Shown: positions 44,273-53,305 of the stretch, one piece after another
Layout: the number at the start of each line of letters is the position of its first letter
Position numbering within the stretch: the stretch's first letter is position 1
Source: Paenibacillus pabuli
GTDB taxonomy: Bacteria > Bacillota > Bacilli > Paenibacillales > Paenibacillaceae
Direction: 5' to 3'
DNA length: 64,000 bases
Assembly: GCF_039831995.1 (NCBI RefSeq)
Contig: NZ_JBDOIO010000003.1
Span: forward strand, 2,914,001 to 2,978,000
Translations under genes and position numbers: made by a program
The notes under the pieces: model-generated
The model's input: the letters and a program-made list of their open reading frames with translations, nothing else
Database searches by the model: none
Told to the model about the DNA's origin: nothing

Positions 44273-45196
44273 GTGAGTATTGGAACGGAAATGTACCGCA
44301 AAACACTACTGACCGTTGCGGGCAATAAAGCTGTGGAGAATCTGTCCATTAAATACGGCAAAAAGCTGGCAGGCAAGTTTATCGCAGGCAGCACACTGGA
44401 AGAAGCATTGGAAGAGATCCGTATTCTTAACAACAAGGGCATTATGGCAACGCTGGATCATCTGGGTGAAGGCATCACAAGGTTGAGCGAGGCAGCCTTG
44501 TATCGTGATGAATATATAAGACTTGTGGAAGGCATTGCTAGGCAGGGAGCAGACTCCAACGTATCCTTGAAGCCAACCCAGATGGGCCTTGCGCTCGACC
44601 CAGAGGAGGGTTACCGGAATATCCGTTCGGTAGCGGCACAGGCGAAGCTGCATGATCTGTTTGTCCGGATTGATATGGAGGACAGCCCATTCACCCAGGC
44701 TACACTGGATATTGTTCGCCGCCTGCACGCGGAGGGGCTTGATAACACGGGAACAGTACTGCAAGCCTACCTGCATCGCACCGAGCAGGATACACGGGAC
44801 ATGATTCGTGAAGGCATTCGGCTTCGCCTCGTCAAAGGCGCTTACAAAGAGCCCGCAGCCGTAGCGTATCAGAATACTTCCGAAGTCATTGATCAATTCA
44901 AATCCATGATCCGCCAGCATCTGGATCAGGGCGTATACACAGCGGTCGCTTCGCATGATGATCACATTATTTCGTGGACCAAACAGTATGCCAGAGACCG
45001 GGGTATCTCTCCTGATGCGTTTGAATTCCAGATGCTGTACGGACTGCGCATGAATGAACAGGAACGGCTTGCACGGGAAGGATATCGCATTCGCTGTTAT
45101 GTTCCCTATGGAACCATGTGGTACCCGTATTACACTCGCCGGCTAGCTGAGAAACCGGCAAACCTCTGGATGGTTGTCAAAAACATGTTTAGATAA
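44273..45196 (+). CDS. putB: proline dehydrogenase
   Basis: 307-aa FAD-dependent, membrane-associated enzyme oxidising proline to pyrroline-5-carboxylate; the stand-alone (PutB/FadM) form of Firmicutes. Barrel strands include VSLKPTQMGLALDPEEGY and DLFVRIDMEDSPFTQATLDI; RLRLVKGAYKEP and the C-terminal RCYVPYGTMWYPYYTRRLAE carry the substrate-binding Arg pair. AAGGAGG precedes GTG 44273; the frame is open eight codons further up but overlaps that site. Transcribed divergently from rocA from its own sigma-54 promoter. Confidence 0.94.
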   Translation: MSIGTEMYRKTLLTVAGNKAVENLSIKYGKKLAGKFIAGSTLEEALEEIRILNNKGIMATLDHLGEGITRLSEAALYRDEYIRLVEGIARQGADSNVSLKPTQMGLALDPEEGYRNIRSVAAQAKLHDLFVRIDMEDSPFTQATLDIVRRLHAEGLDNTGTVLQAYLHRTEQDTRDMIREGIRLRLVKGAYKEPAAVAYQNTSEVIDQFKSMIRQHLDQGVYTAVASHDDHIISWTKQYARDRGISPDAFEFQMLYGLRMNEQERLAREGYRIRCYVPYGTMWYPYYTRRLAEKPANLWMVVKNMFR

Positions 45197-45220
45197 TCAA
45201 ACTTTCCTCATTCATATGGT

Positions 45221-45260
45221 ACCATGTGATCGCTGTTTCCTCAGATCGCATGGTTTTTTT
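45221..45260 (+). terminator. intrinsic terminator after putB
   Basis: ACCATGTGAT pairs with ATCGCATGGT, followed by TTTTTTT. Confidence 0.85.
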
Positions 45261-45698
45261 ATCCCCTCACACTTATGACCTCCTCCCACGCTGCAATGTC
45301 TAAAAAATAAGCATCCCCAAATTGAAATGTCTAACAATTGAGACACTCTTGGATGTCAACGAAAATTAAAGCACACCACTTTGATGTTATCTAAGTTCAC
45401 CTCCCTATGACTTTAAGTGCTTAATCTCTTAGGAACAGCTGATTAGAGAAGCATCACAGCAACATGTAAGCGTATACTCGTTCATAAAATTTCTAAATAT
45501 TTCTATACAATTAATCCTTCCCTACAACACCTACACCTCATGTCAAAAAATATATACACAACTTATTTCGGTCGCTATAATAGGTCTAACCATCCTTTTC
45601 CGTTCTGATCACTTTATTGCTCTACAACGATTCGCATTGCAAGTAGTGACACACGAGTGTCGTTTCTGATCGTCATGCCCGAACCCGAGGTGAAATTG
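45261..45698. other. intergenic region upstream of the sigma-54 activator gene
   Basis: About 440 bases, AT-rich. A TATAAT at about 45576-45581 is a good -10 without a clear -35. The near-palindrome TGTCT-AACAATTG-AGACA at 45328-45345 is the size of an activator-binding dyad; AATGTCTAA also occurs about 30 bases earlier. No gene is seen. Confidence 0.45.
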
Positions 45699-47381
45699 AT
45701 GAAACATGTACTTCCAGATGTGATGTCCCTTCTGCGGACAGACCTGAATATTCTAAAAGATAGTGCGCACATGCCTGTTATTTCTTCGACCACTGCACTG
45801 CCTGAAGCCATTCCCTATTTTAGCGAAAGCCCCCACCTGTTGATCCAGGATGAAGGCTCCCTTATTGGATATATTGAAGTAACCGATGTTTTGCAATCCA
45901 TGCTGCAAGCCTACCGTCTCATGGAGGCTTATTTTGAAACCACAATTGAAACGGCAGGCACAGCACTTACCCTGATTAACGAAGAAGCCAAGGTGGCTTA
46001 CTGGACAACGGATGCGGAGCGTGTTTTCTCCATTAACAAAGAAGACATTATCGGACAGCCGGCAGCAGACTTCTTTCCGCCTGATCGGCTTCAATCGCTC
46101 AAAACGTTGTACACGGGCGACACGGTCTACCGTAAACAACACCAGCCCCGTCCGGAGCTGTTTGCTCTCATTAATGCACGTCCAGTGATACTTGATGGTC
46201 GCATCGTGGGTGCGGTAGCTGCCGAAGTCGATATAACGACTGAAATCCGTCTGCATCAGGAACTGCTGCATATGACCTCCAAAGTCCAGCACCTGGAGAA
46301 GGCCGTGGCGCGACTACGTCCGGATTCCGATCCGTTCGCGAGAATCAAAGGCAGCAGCCCGGTCCTCAAACAGTGTCTCGTAACTATACGCAAAATCAGC
46401 ACTACTTCAGCTACAGTCCTCATCCTTGGTGAAAGTGGAACAGGCAAGGAATTGTTTGCCAAAGCCATTCATGACCTGCGCGAGTCGCCATCCGCGCCCT
46501 TTATCGCCATTAACTGCGGTGCCATACCTGCTTCATTGTTCGAAAGTGAGTTATTCGGGTATGAAAAAGGGGCATTCTCCGGAGCTGATCCCAAAGGGAA
46601 AAAGGGGAAAATCGAACTTGCCGAAGGCGGTACGCTTTTTTTGGATGAGATCGGCGAAATGCCTCTGGAATTGCAGGTTAAGCTGCTGCGTGTCCTGCAG
46701 GAGAAAAGCTACTTTCCAGTTGGCGGAACCCGCATGAAACAGGCAAATTGCCGGATTATCGCGGCAACCAATCAGAATCTGCTTGGCATGATTGCCAAGA
46801 ATCAGTTTCGGGAAGATCTCTACTATCGCCTGAATGTTATTAGTCTCAACATCCCACCCCTACGCGTGCGCAAGGAAGATATATATGAACTGACTCAAAC
46901 GTTCCTTCAGGAGTTCTCGCTGCTCTATAACCGTCACATCGAACTCGTCCCTCCCGAAGTATTCAAGCTGCTGTTCAGCTACGATTGGCCGGGAAACGTA
47001 CGGGAGCTGCGCAATGTCATTGAACGAATTACCATTCTTACAACGGACGGTGAAGTCAAGCCGGATGATCTGCCGGAATCCCTTACCTCATTCATGCAGC
47101 CCCACTCTTCCATACCGGATGAGAACGCAGCCCTGCACATCATACCGGAACAACCCACGCTGGCTTCAACCCGTGAATTCCCGGATATCATTCCAAAAGG
47201 GAACAAGAGCGAGTCCTTCGAAGTCTCCCCTCTGTCCTATCAGGAAAGGCTGGATTCATATGAAGCGAATCTCCTTCGTCAGTGTCTGAACTCGGCAGGT
47301 GGAAATAAGCGCACACTTGCAAGGCAGCTTGGCATCTCCAGAGCGACGCTCTATAACCGAATGAAGAGGCTTGGTCTATGA
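45699..47381 (+). CDS. sigma-54-dependent enhancer-binding regulator (PAS / AAA+ / Fis)
   Basis: 560-aa activator. N-terminal about 90 residues are of CBS-like character ([20 protein letters not shown]), then a PAS domain (about 95-205, [20 protein letters not shown]), then AAA+: Walker A GESGTGKE (about 243-250), sigma-54-contact loop GAFSGA (about 290; Ser for Thr in GAFTGA), Walker B FLDEIGEM (about 315), and a Fis-type HTH at the end ([20 protein letters not shown]). GAGGTG precedes ATG 45699. RocR of B. subtilis has the same architecture. Being next to putB, rocA and rpoN, it most likely drives the divergent sigma-54 promoters in response to proline or a derivative. Confidence 0.92.
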   Translation: MKHVLPDVMSLLRTDLNILKDSAHMPVISSTTALPEAIPYFSESPHLLIQDEGSLIGYIEVTDVLQSMLQAYRLMEAYFETTIETAGTALTLINEEAKVAYWTTDAERVFSINKEDIIGQPAADFFPPDRLQSLKTLYTGDTVYRKQHQPRPELFALINARPVILDGRIVGAVAAEVDITTEIRLHQELLHMTSKVQHLEKAVARLRPDSDPFARIKGSSPVLKQCLVTIRKISTTSATVLILGESGTGKELFAKAIHDLRESPSAPFIAINCGAIPASLFESELFGYEKGAFSGADPKGKKGKIELAEGGTLFLDEIGEMPLELQVKLLRVLQEKSYFPVGGTRMKQANCRIIAATNQNLLGMIAKNQFREDLYYRLNVISLNIPPLRVRKEDIYELTQTFLQEFSLLYNRHIELVPPEVFKLLFSYDWPGNVRELRNVIERITILTTDGEVKPDDLPESLTSFMQPHSSIPDENAALHIIPEQPTLASTREFPDIIPKGNKSESFEVSPLSYQERLDSYEANLLRQCLNSAGGNKRTLARQLGISRATLYNRMKRLGL

Positions 47382-47415
47382 CCAGCCTCTTCCGTATTTA
47401 ATTATCCGTATCCGG

Positions 47416-49494
47416 TTATAACACGCGCGCCAGCCGAATCAGTGCAGTTCGCAAATGACGGTAAAACGTGGCGCGGCTCATCGAGCGGGCCTGGGCTGCT
47501 GCCGTTGGATTGCCCTCATGAGTCCAGTAGGCTGCATAGAGGAGCATCTGATCCTGCTGGGAAATTCCATGAGCACGACCCTCCAGAAGATCCAGCACAT
47601 GCATCTGCAGCTGTATGCCGTCTTTTACACCGCTCACCCGCTCAGCATACGTATGAAGTTCTCCCGGGGAGTGCAAATGCGCCAGCATTTTTCGCAAATC
47701 CGACTCAGACCACGGAATCCGGTTCGTCTCTTCACTCGTCGTCGCTTCATACGGCAACCGGCTCCCTTGTTTCTCGGGATTCAGCAACGACATGACCCAC
47801 TCCCCAAATAGGCCATTACGCAAATCCAGGTCCATGACATCGGCTTGATCACCATATCGGTCACAGATCCGAGTACGTGTTCTTCTCATCCGAAAACCGA
47901 TGCTCTGCAAAAACAGCTTCAGATTCGGATTGGTCGCCACCAGCATGACTCTTGCTCCATCACCCAGAAGGGATAGCCTGTCCAGTGACATGTAGCCCAC
48001 GAGCTCTTCGCGTCTGTATCCTGGTACGTCGTCACGGGCAGCAGCCAGTACGGCAAAATGAGTATCCGTCTGATCCGGATCGCACTCCAGTTCCTGCGTG
48101 CTAAAGCATTCCTCCATTTCCGCCGGGAAATACCTTAAGAGCATTTCACTGCTCTCCCGGTGGACAAGTACCGTAATAAACATGGCAATAGGCTCCCCGT
48201 TCCGGTCACGCATTAACACAATCCCTTCAGGATAACGCTGTGCCAGCTCATTCAAAAAGGGGCGGTAAGGGTCCGCCTGCCATGGCTCCACACTGTATTC
48301 GCACCATTCCTCCAATAATCTGTGCAGTAAGGGCAGGTCTCCTTCCCGCATCACCTCCAGCGGTGAAAACAGGGCCTCGGTGGATACATCCGCATATTTC
48401 CGATGCTGAAGCATGGATTCCTGACAGAGCAGGAGCATTCTTCGAGCAATCTGCCGCTGCTCATGTGGTCCGGCCTGTGCATGCAGGGGCACTAATAAGC
48501 CCGCAATACGTACTCGCATTGCTTGCAAACGCTGCGGTTCACGCTGACGAAAGTCCCGAAGCAGGTGCACTCTGGCCAGGTCATGCAGCGCCAGGCCATC
48601 CGGATCGGAGCGGATGAACGACATTCGCTTCAGTGCCAGGTATTCGTCCAGCGTTACTTCCGTTTGCAGGACCGAGGATAACAATTCCTGATTGGCTGTT
48701 TCGAGCAGTGTGAGCACCTCGATCATGGGATGCAGCCTCGGAAGCGTCAATTCGAGCAATAAGCGTGCACTGATCATGTAAGATAGCTCGGCCCACTCAG
48801 CAAGAGGCACGTTTCGTCGATGATCAGCGGCTTCTACCGCAAGGGCAAGTCCGAACGGATGCCCGTCCGTCATGCGTGCAAACGTGCCTGCCATGCTGAT
48901 ATTCACGAGTCCTGCACCGGCAATGTATTCCGACACTTCTTCATTCGTAAAATGCTGTAGCGGCATCTGCACCAGATGCTGCCTCAAGCGAGGGTGCGTT
49001 CGCCATGCCGTTGCCGGTTCAGATCGCGAGGCCAAAATGATCAGCACCCCGCTGGAGGAGAGTTTATTGACAAAAACTTCTATAAACCAACTTTCCAGCA
49101 GAGCAAGTTCTTCATAGTTATCCACGGCGATCACCAGTCTCTTGTGTACCGACGTTTCATTCAGACGGCTAAGTGGCCGGAAATGGCCCTCACTCCCCAT
49201 CGTTTCCAATCCCAATGTCGAGGACAGATACTCCAGAAAGACCGAGGGGGTTGAACCACAGGATCTTCCATCCATCCATATGGCCGTAGCCCCTCGCTCA
49301 CGGGATACAGACAACATCTCCGAGAGGAGGGAGGATTTCCCGATTCCTCCCATTCCCGTCACCGAAAAAATGGTCAAAGGAGCTTCCGGATGGTCAAACC
49401 AGTGATCCAGGATCTTTAATTCCTTGACTCGTCCTACGAAACGTTTGCCATGATCATAGTGTCTATCGCTTTGTACCTCACTACTGTTTCCCAT
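47416..49494 (-). CDS. STAND-type ATPase with C-terminal helix-turn-helix-like region
   Basis: 692-aa multidomain protein. The N-terminal 45-260 is a STAND/NACHT-like ATPase: Walker A GMGGIGKSS (47-55), Walker B VIAVDNYEEL (about 120) and the sensor segment IILASRSEP (about 154). A helical middle region follows. Around 420-560 the beta-alpha pattern (VLMRDRNGEPIAMFITVLVH) resembles a GNAT-like or adaptor fold, but I am not sure. The last 30 residues (NPTAAAQARSMSRATFYRHL) look like an HTH of transcription activators. So it may be a large signal-integrating regulator like MalT-class proteins. Convergent with the sigma-54 activator, 34 bases apart. GGAGG precedes the ATG. Target unknown. Confidence 0.72.
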   Translation of the reverse strand: MGNSSEVQSDRHYDHGKRFVGRVKELKILDHWFDHPEAPLTIFSVTGMGGIGKSSLLSEMLSVSRERGATAIWMDGRSCGSTPSVFLEYLSSTLGLETMGSEGHFRPLSRLNETSVHKRLVIAVDNYEELALLESWFIEVFVNKLSSSGVLIILASRSEPATAWRTHPRLRQHLVQMPLQHFTNEEVSEYIAGAGLVNISMAGTFARMTDGHPFGLALAVEAADHRRNVPLAEWAELSYMISARLLLELTLPRLHPMIEVLTLLETANQELLSSVLQTEVTLDEYLALKRMSFIRSDPDGLALHDLARVHLLRDFRQREPQRLQAMRVRIAGLLVPLHAQAGPHEQRQIARRMLLLCQESMLQHRKYADVSTEALFSPLEVMREGDLPLLHRLLEEWCEYSVEPWQADPYRPFLNELAQRYPEGIVLMRDRNGEPIAMFITVLVHRESSEMLLRYFPAEMEECFSTQELECDPDQTDTHFAVLAAARDDVPGYRREELVGYMSLDRLSLLGDGARVMLVATNPNLKLFLQSIGFRMRRTRTRICDRYGDQADVMDLDLRNGLFGEWVMSLLNPEKQGSRLPYEATTSEETNRIPWSESDLRKMLAHLHSPGELHTYAERVSGVKDGIQLQMHVLDLLEGRAHGISQQDQMLLYAAYWTHEGNPTAAAQARSMSRATFYRHLRTALIRLARVL

Positions 49495-49840
49495 TTGTGT
49501 CCTCCGTACTAGATACTGGTACTTTTACTATACGCCATTTCTTAGCAAAATTGAGACTATAATGAGACGCGCACTGACATATGAAATGATAAAATCTTGA
49601 AGAAAGCCAAATTATTGATAATACCCGAGCAGCATCTTGCAAACGTTTAACACGGGATACATGCACTTCATTTTAGAATCTCTCTACTGGCTTGAACATC
49701 ATCAACCGTTCCGCCTATCGAGCACACCAATCTAGTCGCATTTGCCTATACCAGATGCTGAAGTACATAAGCATTCACCGCTCTCAACCTTTTTGCTTAC
49801 CTTCCAAAAACCATAAAGATTCCAGGAAAGGCGGATTTGT
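49495..49840. other. intergenic region upstream of the STAND ATPase gene
   Basis: About 345 bases, AT-rich. It should hold the ATPase promoter (TATAGT on the minus strand near 49535 is a possible -10) and a forward TATAAT near 49557. No gene or repeat recognised. Confidence 0.35.
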
Positions 49841-50122
49841 GTGAGAAAAGAACTCGATATCTGTAATCTGAGCGGACAACTCGGAATCCAACAGGAAAGA
49901 CTTGCTGAATGGTTCAAGGAAAACGGATTGCATTCCCATGAGCTTGAGACAGAGGTCAGGGCGGATCTAGCGTCATCTCCGTACCGATTGGCGGCCCCCA
50001 CATCATTATCACTTGCTCCCTCCACGGGTCATCCCAAACTCTTTCGCGGCAGGCGTTCCATGTCTGGTCATTCGATCTTGCCACAGCTCCGTCCATCCCG
50101 CCATATCGGCAAAAACTACTAA
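49841..50122 (+). CDS. doubtful small ORF (93 aa)
   Basis: GTG start with GGAAAGG upstream. The first 45 residues (MRKELDICNLSGQLGIQQER, then LAEWFKENGLHSHELETEVR) read like a real helical protein, while the second half (Ser/Pro/Arg-rich) looks like non-coding translation. It may be a short gene whose 3' end was changed by a frameshift, or chance. Overlaps nothing; ends 24 bases before the stop codon of the convergent PucR-type gene. Confidence 0.3.
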   Translation: MRKELDICNLSGQLGIQQERLAEWFKENGLHSHELETEVRADLASSPYRLAAPTSLSLAPSTGHPKLFRGRRSMSGHSILPQLRPSRHIGKNY

Positions 50123-50146
50123 ACCACACGCTGATGCTCCCCATCA

Positions 50147-51817
50147 TCAAGAATGATGAGCCTGTTCATCCTCCATCATCGCGTGAGCAAGCAGCGCAAT
50201 CTCCAGGCATATTCTTCTTCCCTGGTCCATAAAACCGGATCCCATCAGTTCTTCCAGCTTCTCCAATCGATTGTACAAAGTCTGTCGATGTATGAATAAT
50301 TGGGCAGCAGCGTCACGCTTGGAACCAAAATTTTTCAAGTAGGCTTCAAGCGTATCCACAAGCTGCAGATGGTGTGTCCGATCATATTCAATCAGCACAC
50401 CAAGGTGGTCTTCCACGAAGGGCTGAAGGAAGGATTGAGGCAGTGCCTTCAACATTTGATATATACCCATACGTTCGTAAAAGTAGATATGTTCCATCCG
50501 CTTCACTGAACGTGAAACTTCGATAACCTGATACGCTTCTTGCAGACTGTCCGGCATGCCGGTCAAGCGGTTGCGAATTTTGCCAAACCCGGCATGAATC
50601 GCAACCTGCTTCAGGTTGCGACCTGCGAAGCGTTTTACATCTCCAATAATACTTTCAAGAGATCTAACCAGCTTATCGGAGGAGGATGCAGCACTCTCTT
50701 CCTTGGCACAGCACAGGTAGACCTGATTATTTTTCAGCATGATCAGGCTCGGCAGATTGTTTTTCTTCAGCAAGGATCTAAGCAAAACCAGAATATCCTG
50801 ATGGTTCGCCTCCATCCGTTCCCGTCCCGTCCCCTTCAGCTGATGCTCAATCTCAATCACCCCTCCTGCAAACCAGTACTGTCCCTTCACCAGCAATCGG
50901 AGTCCCATCCGGGTCTGTGCCTGTTCTTCCTGATGGATGTGACCATTCATCAGATCCTGAATTAATTCATTCTGATTGCGTACCATCTTCTCTTCGAGAA
51001 ATTGGGAACGAAGCGTCAGTGCGGCTGCTGCCTTCGCCGTATAATCAAGCAGCAATTTGAGATACTCCACTGGCGCAGAGGGATGCACAACCATGCCTAC
51101 AGCAGAGAATACCTGACCAAAGCAGACCACCGGATGACACAGCAGCATATGCTCTTCGTCGATGCGAAACCATAATTCGGTATCCGAATCATTCAGATCC
51201 AAATGCTCCACTTCCTGTTCATACCAGGTATAGATTGCCTGTTCCATCTCCGGGGGAAGACCCGGCACGAAGCTGCCTGGCTCCATGGAAGAAATGTAGA
51301 CAACCGGTTTGGCCGCATATTCATGAAGCAGATCCAGTACAGCAGACATGTCGGTGCTCTGCAATGTCCGCTGCTGAAGCTGACGGGAGTATGTCTCCAG
51401 ACTCTTCAGCAGCTGGTGCTGATGATTAATGAGCAGAGCATGGATATCCTGCGTAATCTCAACGAACCTTACTGGCTGTTCAAATACGATGAGCGGAAAC
51501 TGATGTCTGTCCGCCAGTTCAATCAATTGTTCGGGGATGCCATGAATGCTGGTGCCAAACTCCACACACAATCCCGCCGCTTCACTGTGAATCAGTTGGA
51601 GCAGATATTCTTCACGCCCCTCTTCCGATTGAAGCCACAGCCCTGTGGATAATATAAGATCATGGGGGCTGACATACGGAGATACATTCGTAATCTCCAA
51701 TACATGAACCCATCCGACCTGACGGGATGTTCCCTCACTTCCTGCAACCAGACGTGCTCTGGAAAAAACAGGACGTGCCAAAAGATCCTTTATTGTAAAC
51801 ACGCGATCATTTCTCAA
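50147..51817 (-). CDS. adeR: PucR-family transcriptional activator, AdeR-like
   Basis: 556-aa regulator with the PucR layout: N-terminal PucR domain (FTIKDLLARPVFSRARLVAG, then VGWVHVLEITNVSPYVSPHD), a central GGDEF-like region of degenerate type, and the C-terminal HTH (LEAYLKNFGSKRDAAAQLFI, then HRQTLYNRLEKLEELMG). It is divergent from alanine dehydrogenase. In B. subtilis, AdeR, a PucR-type protein, activates ald, so the gene order supports this name. Start taken as TTG 51817, with GAGGGATCG upstream; other starts are possible. Confidence 0.83.
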   Translation of the reverse strand: MRNDRVFTIKDLLARPVFSRARLVAGSEGTSRQVGWVHVLEITNVSPYVSPHDLILSTGLWLQSEEGREEYLLQLIHSEAAGLCVEFGTSIHGIPEQLIELADRHQFPLIVFEQPVRFVEITQDIHALLINHQHQLLKSLETYSRQLQQRTLQSTDMSAVLDLLHEYAAKPVVYISSMEPGSFVPGLPPEMEQAIYTWYEQEVEHLDLNDSDTELWFRIDEEHMLLCHPVVCFGQVFSAVGMVVHPSAPVEYLKLLLDYTAKAAAALTLRSQFLEEKMVRNQNELIQDLMNGHIHQEEQAQTRMGLRLLVKGQYWFAGGVIEIEHQLKGTGRERMEANHQDILVLLRSLLKKNNLPSLIMLKNNQVYLCCAKEESAASSSDKLVRSLESIIGDVKRFAGRNLKQVAIHAGFGKIRNRLTGMPDSLQEAYQVIEVSRSVKRMEHIYFYERMGIYQMLKALPQSFLQPFVEDHLGVLIEYDRTHHLQLVDTLEAYLKNFGSKRDAAAQLFIHRQTLYNRLEKLEELMGSGFMDQGRRICLEIALLAHAMMEDEQAHHS

Positions 51818-51861
51818 TATCGATCCCTCGTAGTGTTATTTTTTCTTACATTATAATTCAT

Positions 51862-51873
51862 GGACAAATGTCC
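51862..51873. promoter_or_regulatory. possible AdeR-binding dyad
   Basis: GGACA-AA-TGTCC is a 12-base inverted repeat in the divergent adeR-ald region, followed at 51877-51882 by a partial repeat AGTCC. AT-rich context and -10-like TAGTAT (near 51966) downstream fit ald activation. Weak call. Confidence 0.33.
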
Positions 51874-52006
51874 TGAACAGTCCTTTTCGACATTATGTTG
51901 ATTGAATCTCTCGAAACATAGACATAAAGTAAGGTGCAAAACGGATAGTCAGGTCATAAACTTGTAGTATAAGTTGACAACCAATAAATGGACGAGGTGC
52001 ATGGGC

Positions 52007-53140
52007 ATGAGAATCGGTATCCCAAAAGAAATCAAAAACAATGAAAACCGTGTAGCCATAACCCCTGCCGGAACGGCTGATTTTGTCAAAGCAGGGCATC
52101 AAGTGGTGATTGAACAGGGCGCAGGATTGGGCAGCGGATTCACTGACAGCGAGTATGAGGCCGCCGGAGCAGTAATTCAGGCTCAGGCCCCATCCGTTTG
52201 GTCGGAGGCTGACATGATTATCAAGGTCAAAGAACCTCTGGCGAGTGAGTATATCTATTTTCGTCCCGGACTGATTCTCTTCACCTATCTGCACCTGGCT
52301 GCAGAACCCGCATTGGCCAAAGCCCTCCTCGAAAGCCGGGTGACTGCCATTGCGTATGAGACCCTGGAGGTTAACGGTACCCTCCCCTTGCTGACTCCAA
52401 TGAGTGAGGTTGCCGGACGGATGTCGGCTCAGATCGGGGCACAACTGCTGGAGAAAACCGAAGGTGGCAAAGGCATTCTATTATCCGGCGTGCCTGGCGT
52501 CAGTCGTGGCAGGGTGGCCATCATCGGCGGAGGTACGGTCGGTACCAATGCAGCCAAGATTGCGATTGGTCTCGGAGCGGACGTGACCATCCTCGACCTG
52601 AATCTGAATCGTCTGCGCCAGCTGGATGACATATTCGGCAATCAGATCCATACCCTGGTATCCAGCGCATCCAACATTGCGGCAGCGGTCGCAGCAGCTG
52701 ATCTGCTGATCTGTGCGGTGCTGATTCCTGGCGCCAAGGCGCCCAAACTTGTCAGCGAGCAGATGGTAATGACCATGGCACCGGGTTCGGTCATTGTGGA
52801 TGTCGCGATTGATCAGGGCGGAATTGTCGAGACCATTGATCATATCACGACCCACGATGAACCGACTTATGTGAAACATGGTGTCGTGCATTACGCGGTA
52901 GCGAACATGCCTGGCGCGGTGCCGCGCACGTCCACGGTGGCGCTGACCAACGCCACCATGCCTTATGCGCTGCAGCTGGCCAACCATGGTGCAGCCTCCG
53001 CGATTCGCGGCAGTGCAGCCATTCGCAGCGCGGTCAACGTGCTGAATGGACATATCACGTATGAGGCGGTGGCCCGGGATCTCGGGCATGCTTATGTTCC
53101 TGCAGGACAGGCGCTGGAGCATCCCGCCGCTGTCCAGTAA
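52007..53140 (+). CDS. ald: alanine dehydrogenase
   Basis: 377-aa NAD-dependent enzyme interconverting L-alanine and pyruvate plus ammonia, used for alanine catabolism and during sporulation. N-terminal [20 protein letters not shown] is diagnostic; catalytic Lys is in MIIKVKEPL (about 75) and His in [10 protein letters not shown] (about 96). The Rossmann motif [13 protein letters not shown] is near 176. ATG 52007 has GAGGTG at suitable spacing, and the [17 protein letters not shown] C-terminus is intact. Divergent from adeR, closed by a strong hairpin. Confidence 0.95.
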   Translation: MRIGIPKEIKNNENRVAITPAGTADFVKAGHQVVIEQGAGLGSGFTDSEYEAAGAVIQAQAPSVWSEADMIIKVKEPLASEYIYFRPGLILFTYLHLAAEPALAKALLESRVTAIAYETLEVNGTLPLLTPMSEVAGRMSAQIGAQLLEKTEGGKGILLSGVPGVSRGRVAIIGGGTVGTNAAKIAIGLGADVTILDLNLNRLRQLDDIFGNQIHTLVSSASNIAAAVAAADLLICAVLIPGAKAPKLVSEQMVMTMAPGSVIVDVAIDQGGIVETIDHITTHDEPTYVKHGVVHYAVANMPGAVPRTSTVALTNATMPYALQLANHGAASAIRGSAAIRSAVNVLNGHITYEAVARDLGHAYVPAGQALEHPAAVQ

Positions 53141-53195
53141 TCTGTAGATGATCGTTCCCACCCGGCGCCTTGTCTTTCTGGCCTGTGGAACGAAC

Positions 53196-53245
53196 AGAAG
53201 CGCCAGTCCGGGCATATGTAGTCCGGACTGGCGCTTCTCGGTTTA
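53196..53245. terminator. terminator after ald
   Basis: AGAAGCGCCAGTCCGG pairs with CCGGACTGGCGCTTCT around an 11-base loop, followed after CGG by TTTATTTT. It also faces the convergent nuclease gene. Confidence 0.83.
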
Positions 53246-53305
53246 TTTTCCATGAAATAGGTTCTGTTAGGTTATAAGTTCTGGATTATGAGATATTCCA
53301 ACGGT

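Noticed and set aside
51973..51978. TTGACA as the -35 of ald
   Set aside because: It lies only about 30 bases before the start codon, so the -10 would fall on the ribosome-binding site. It is not a workable promoter position.
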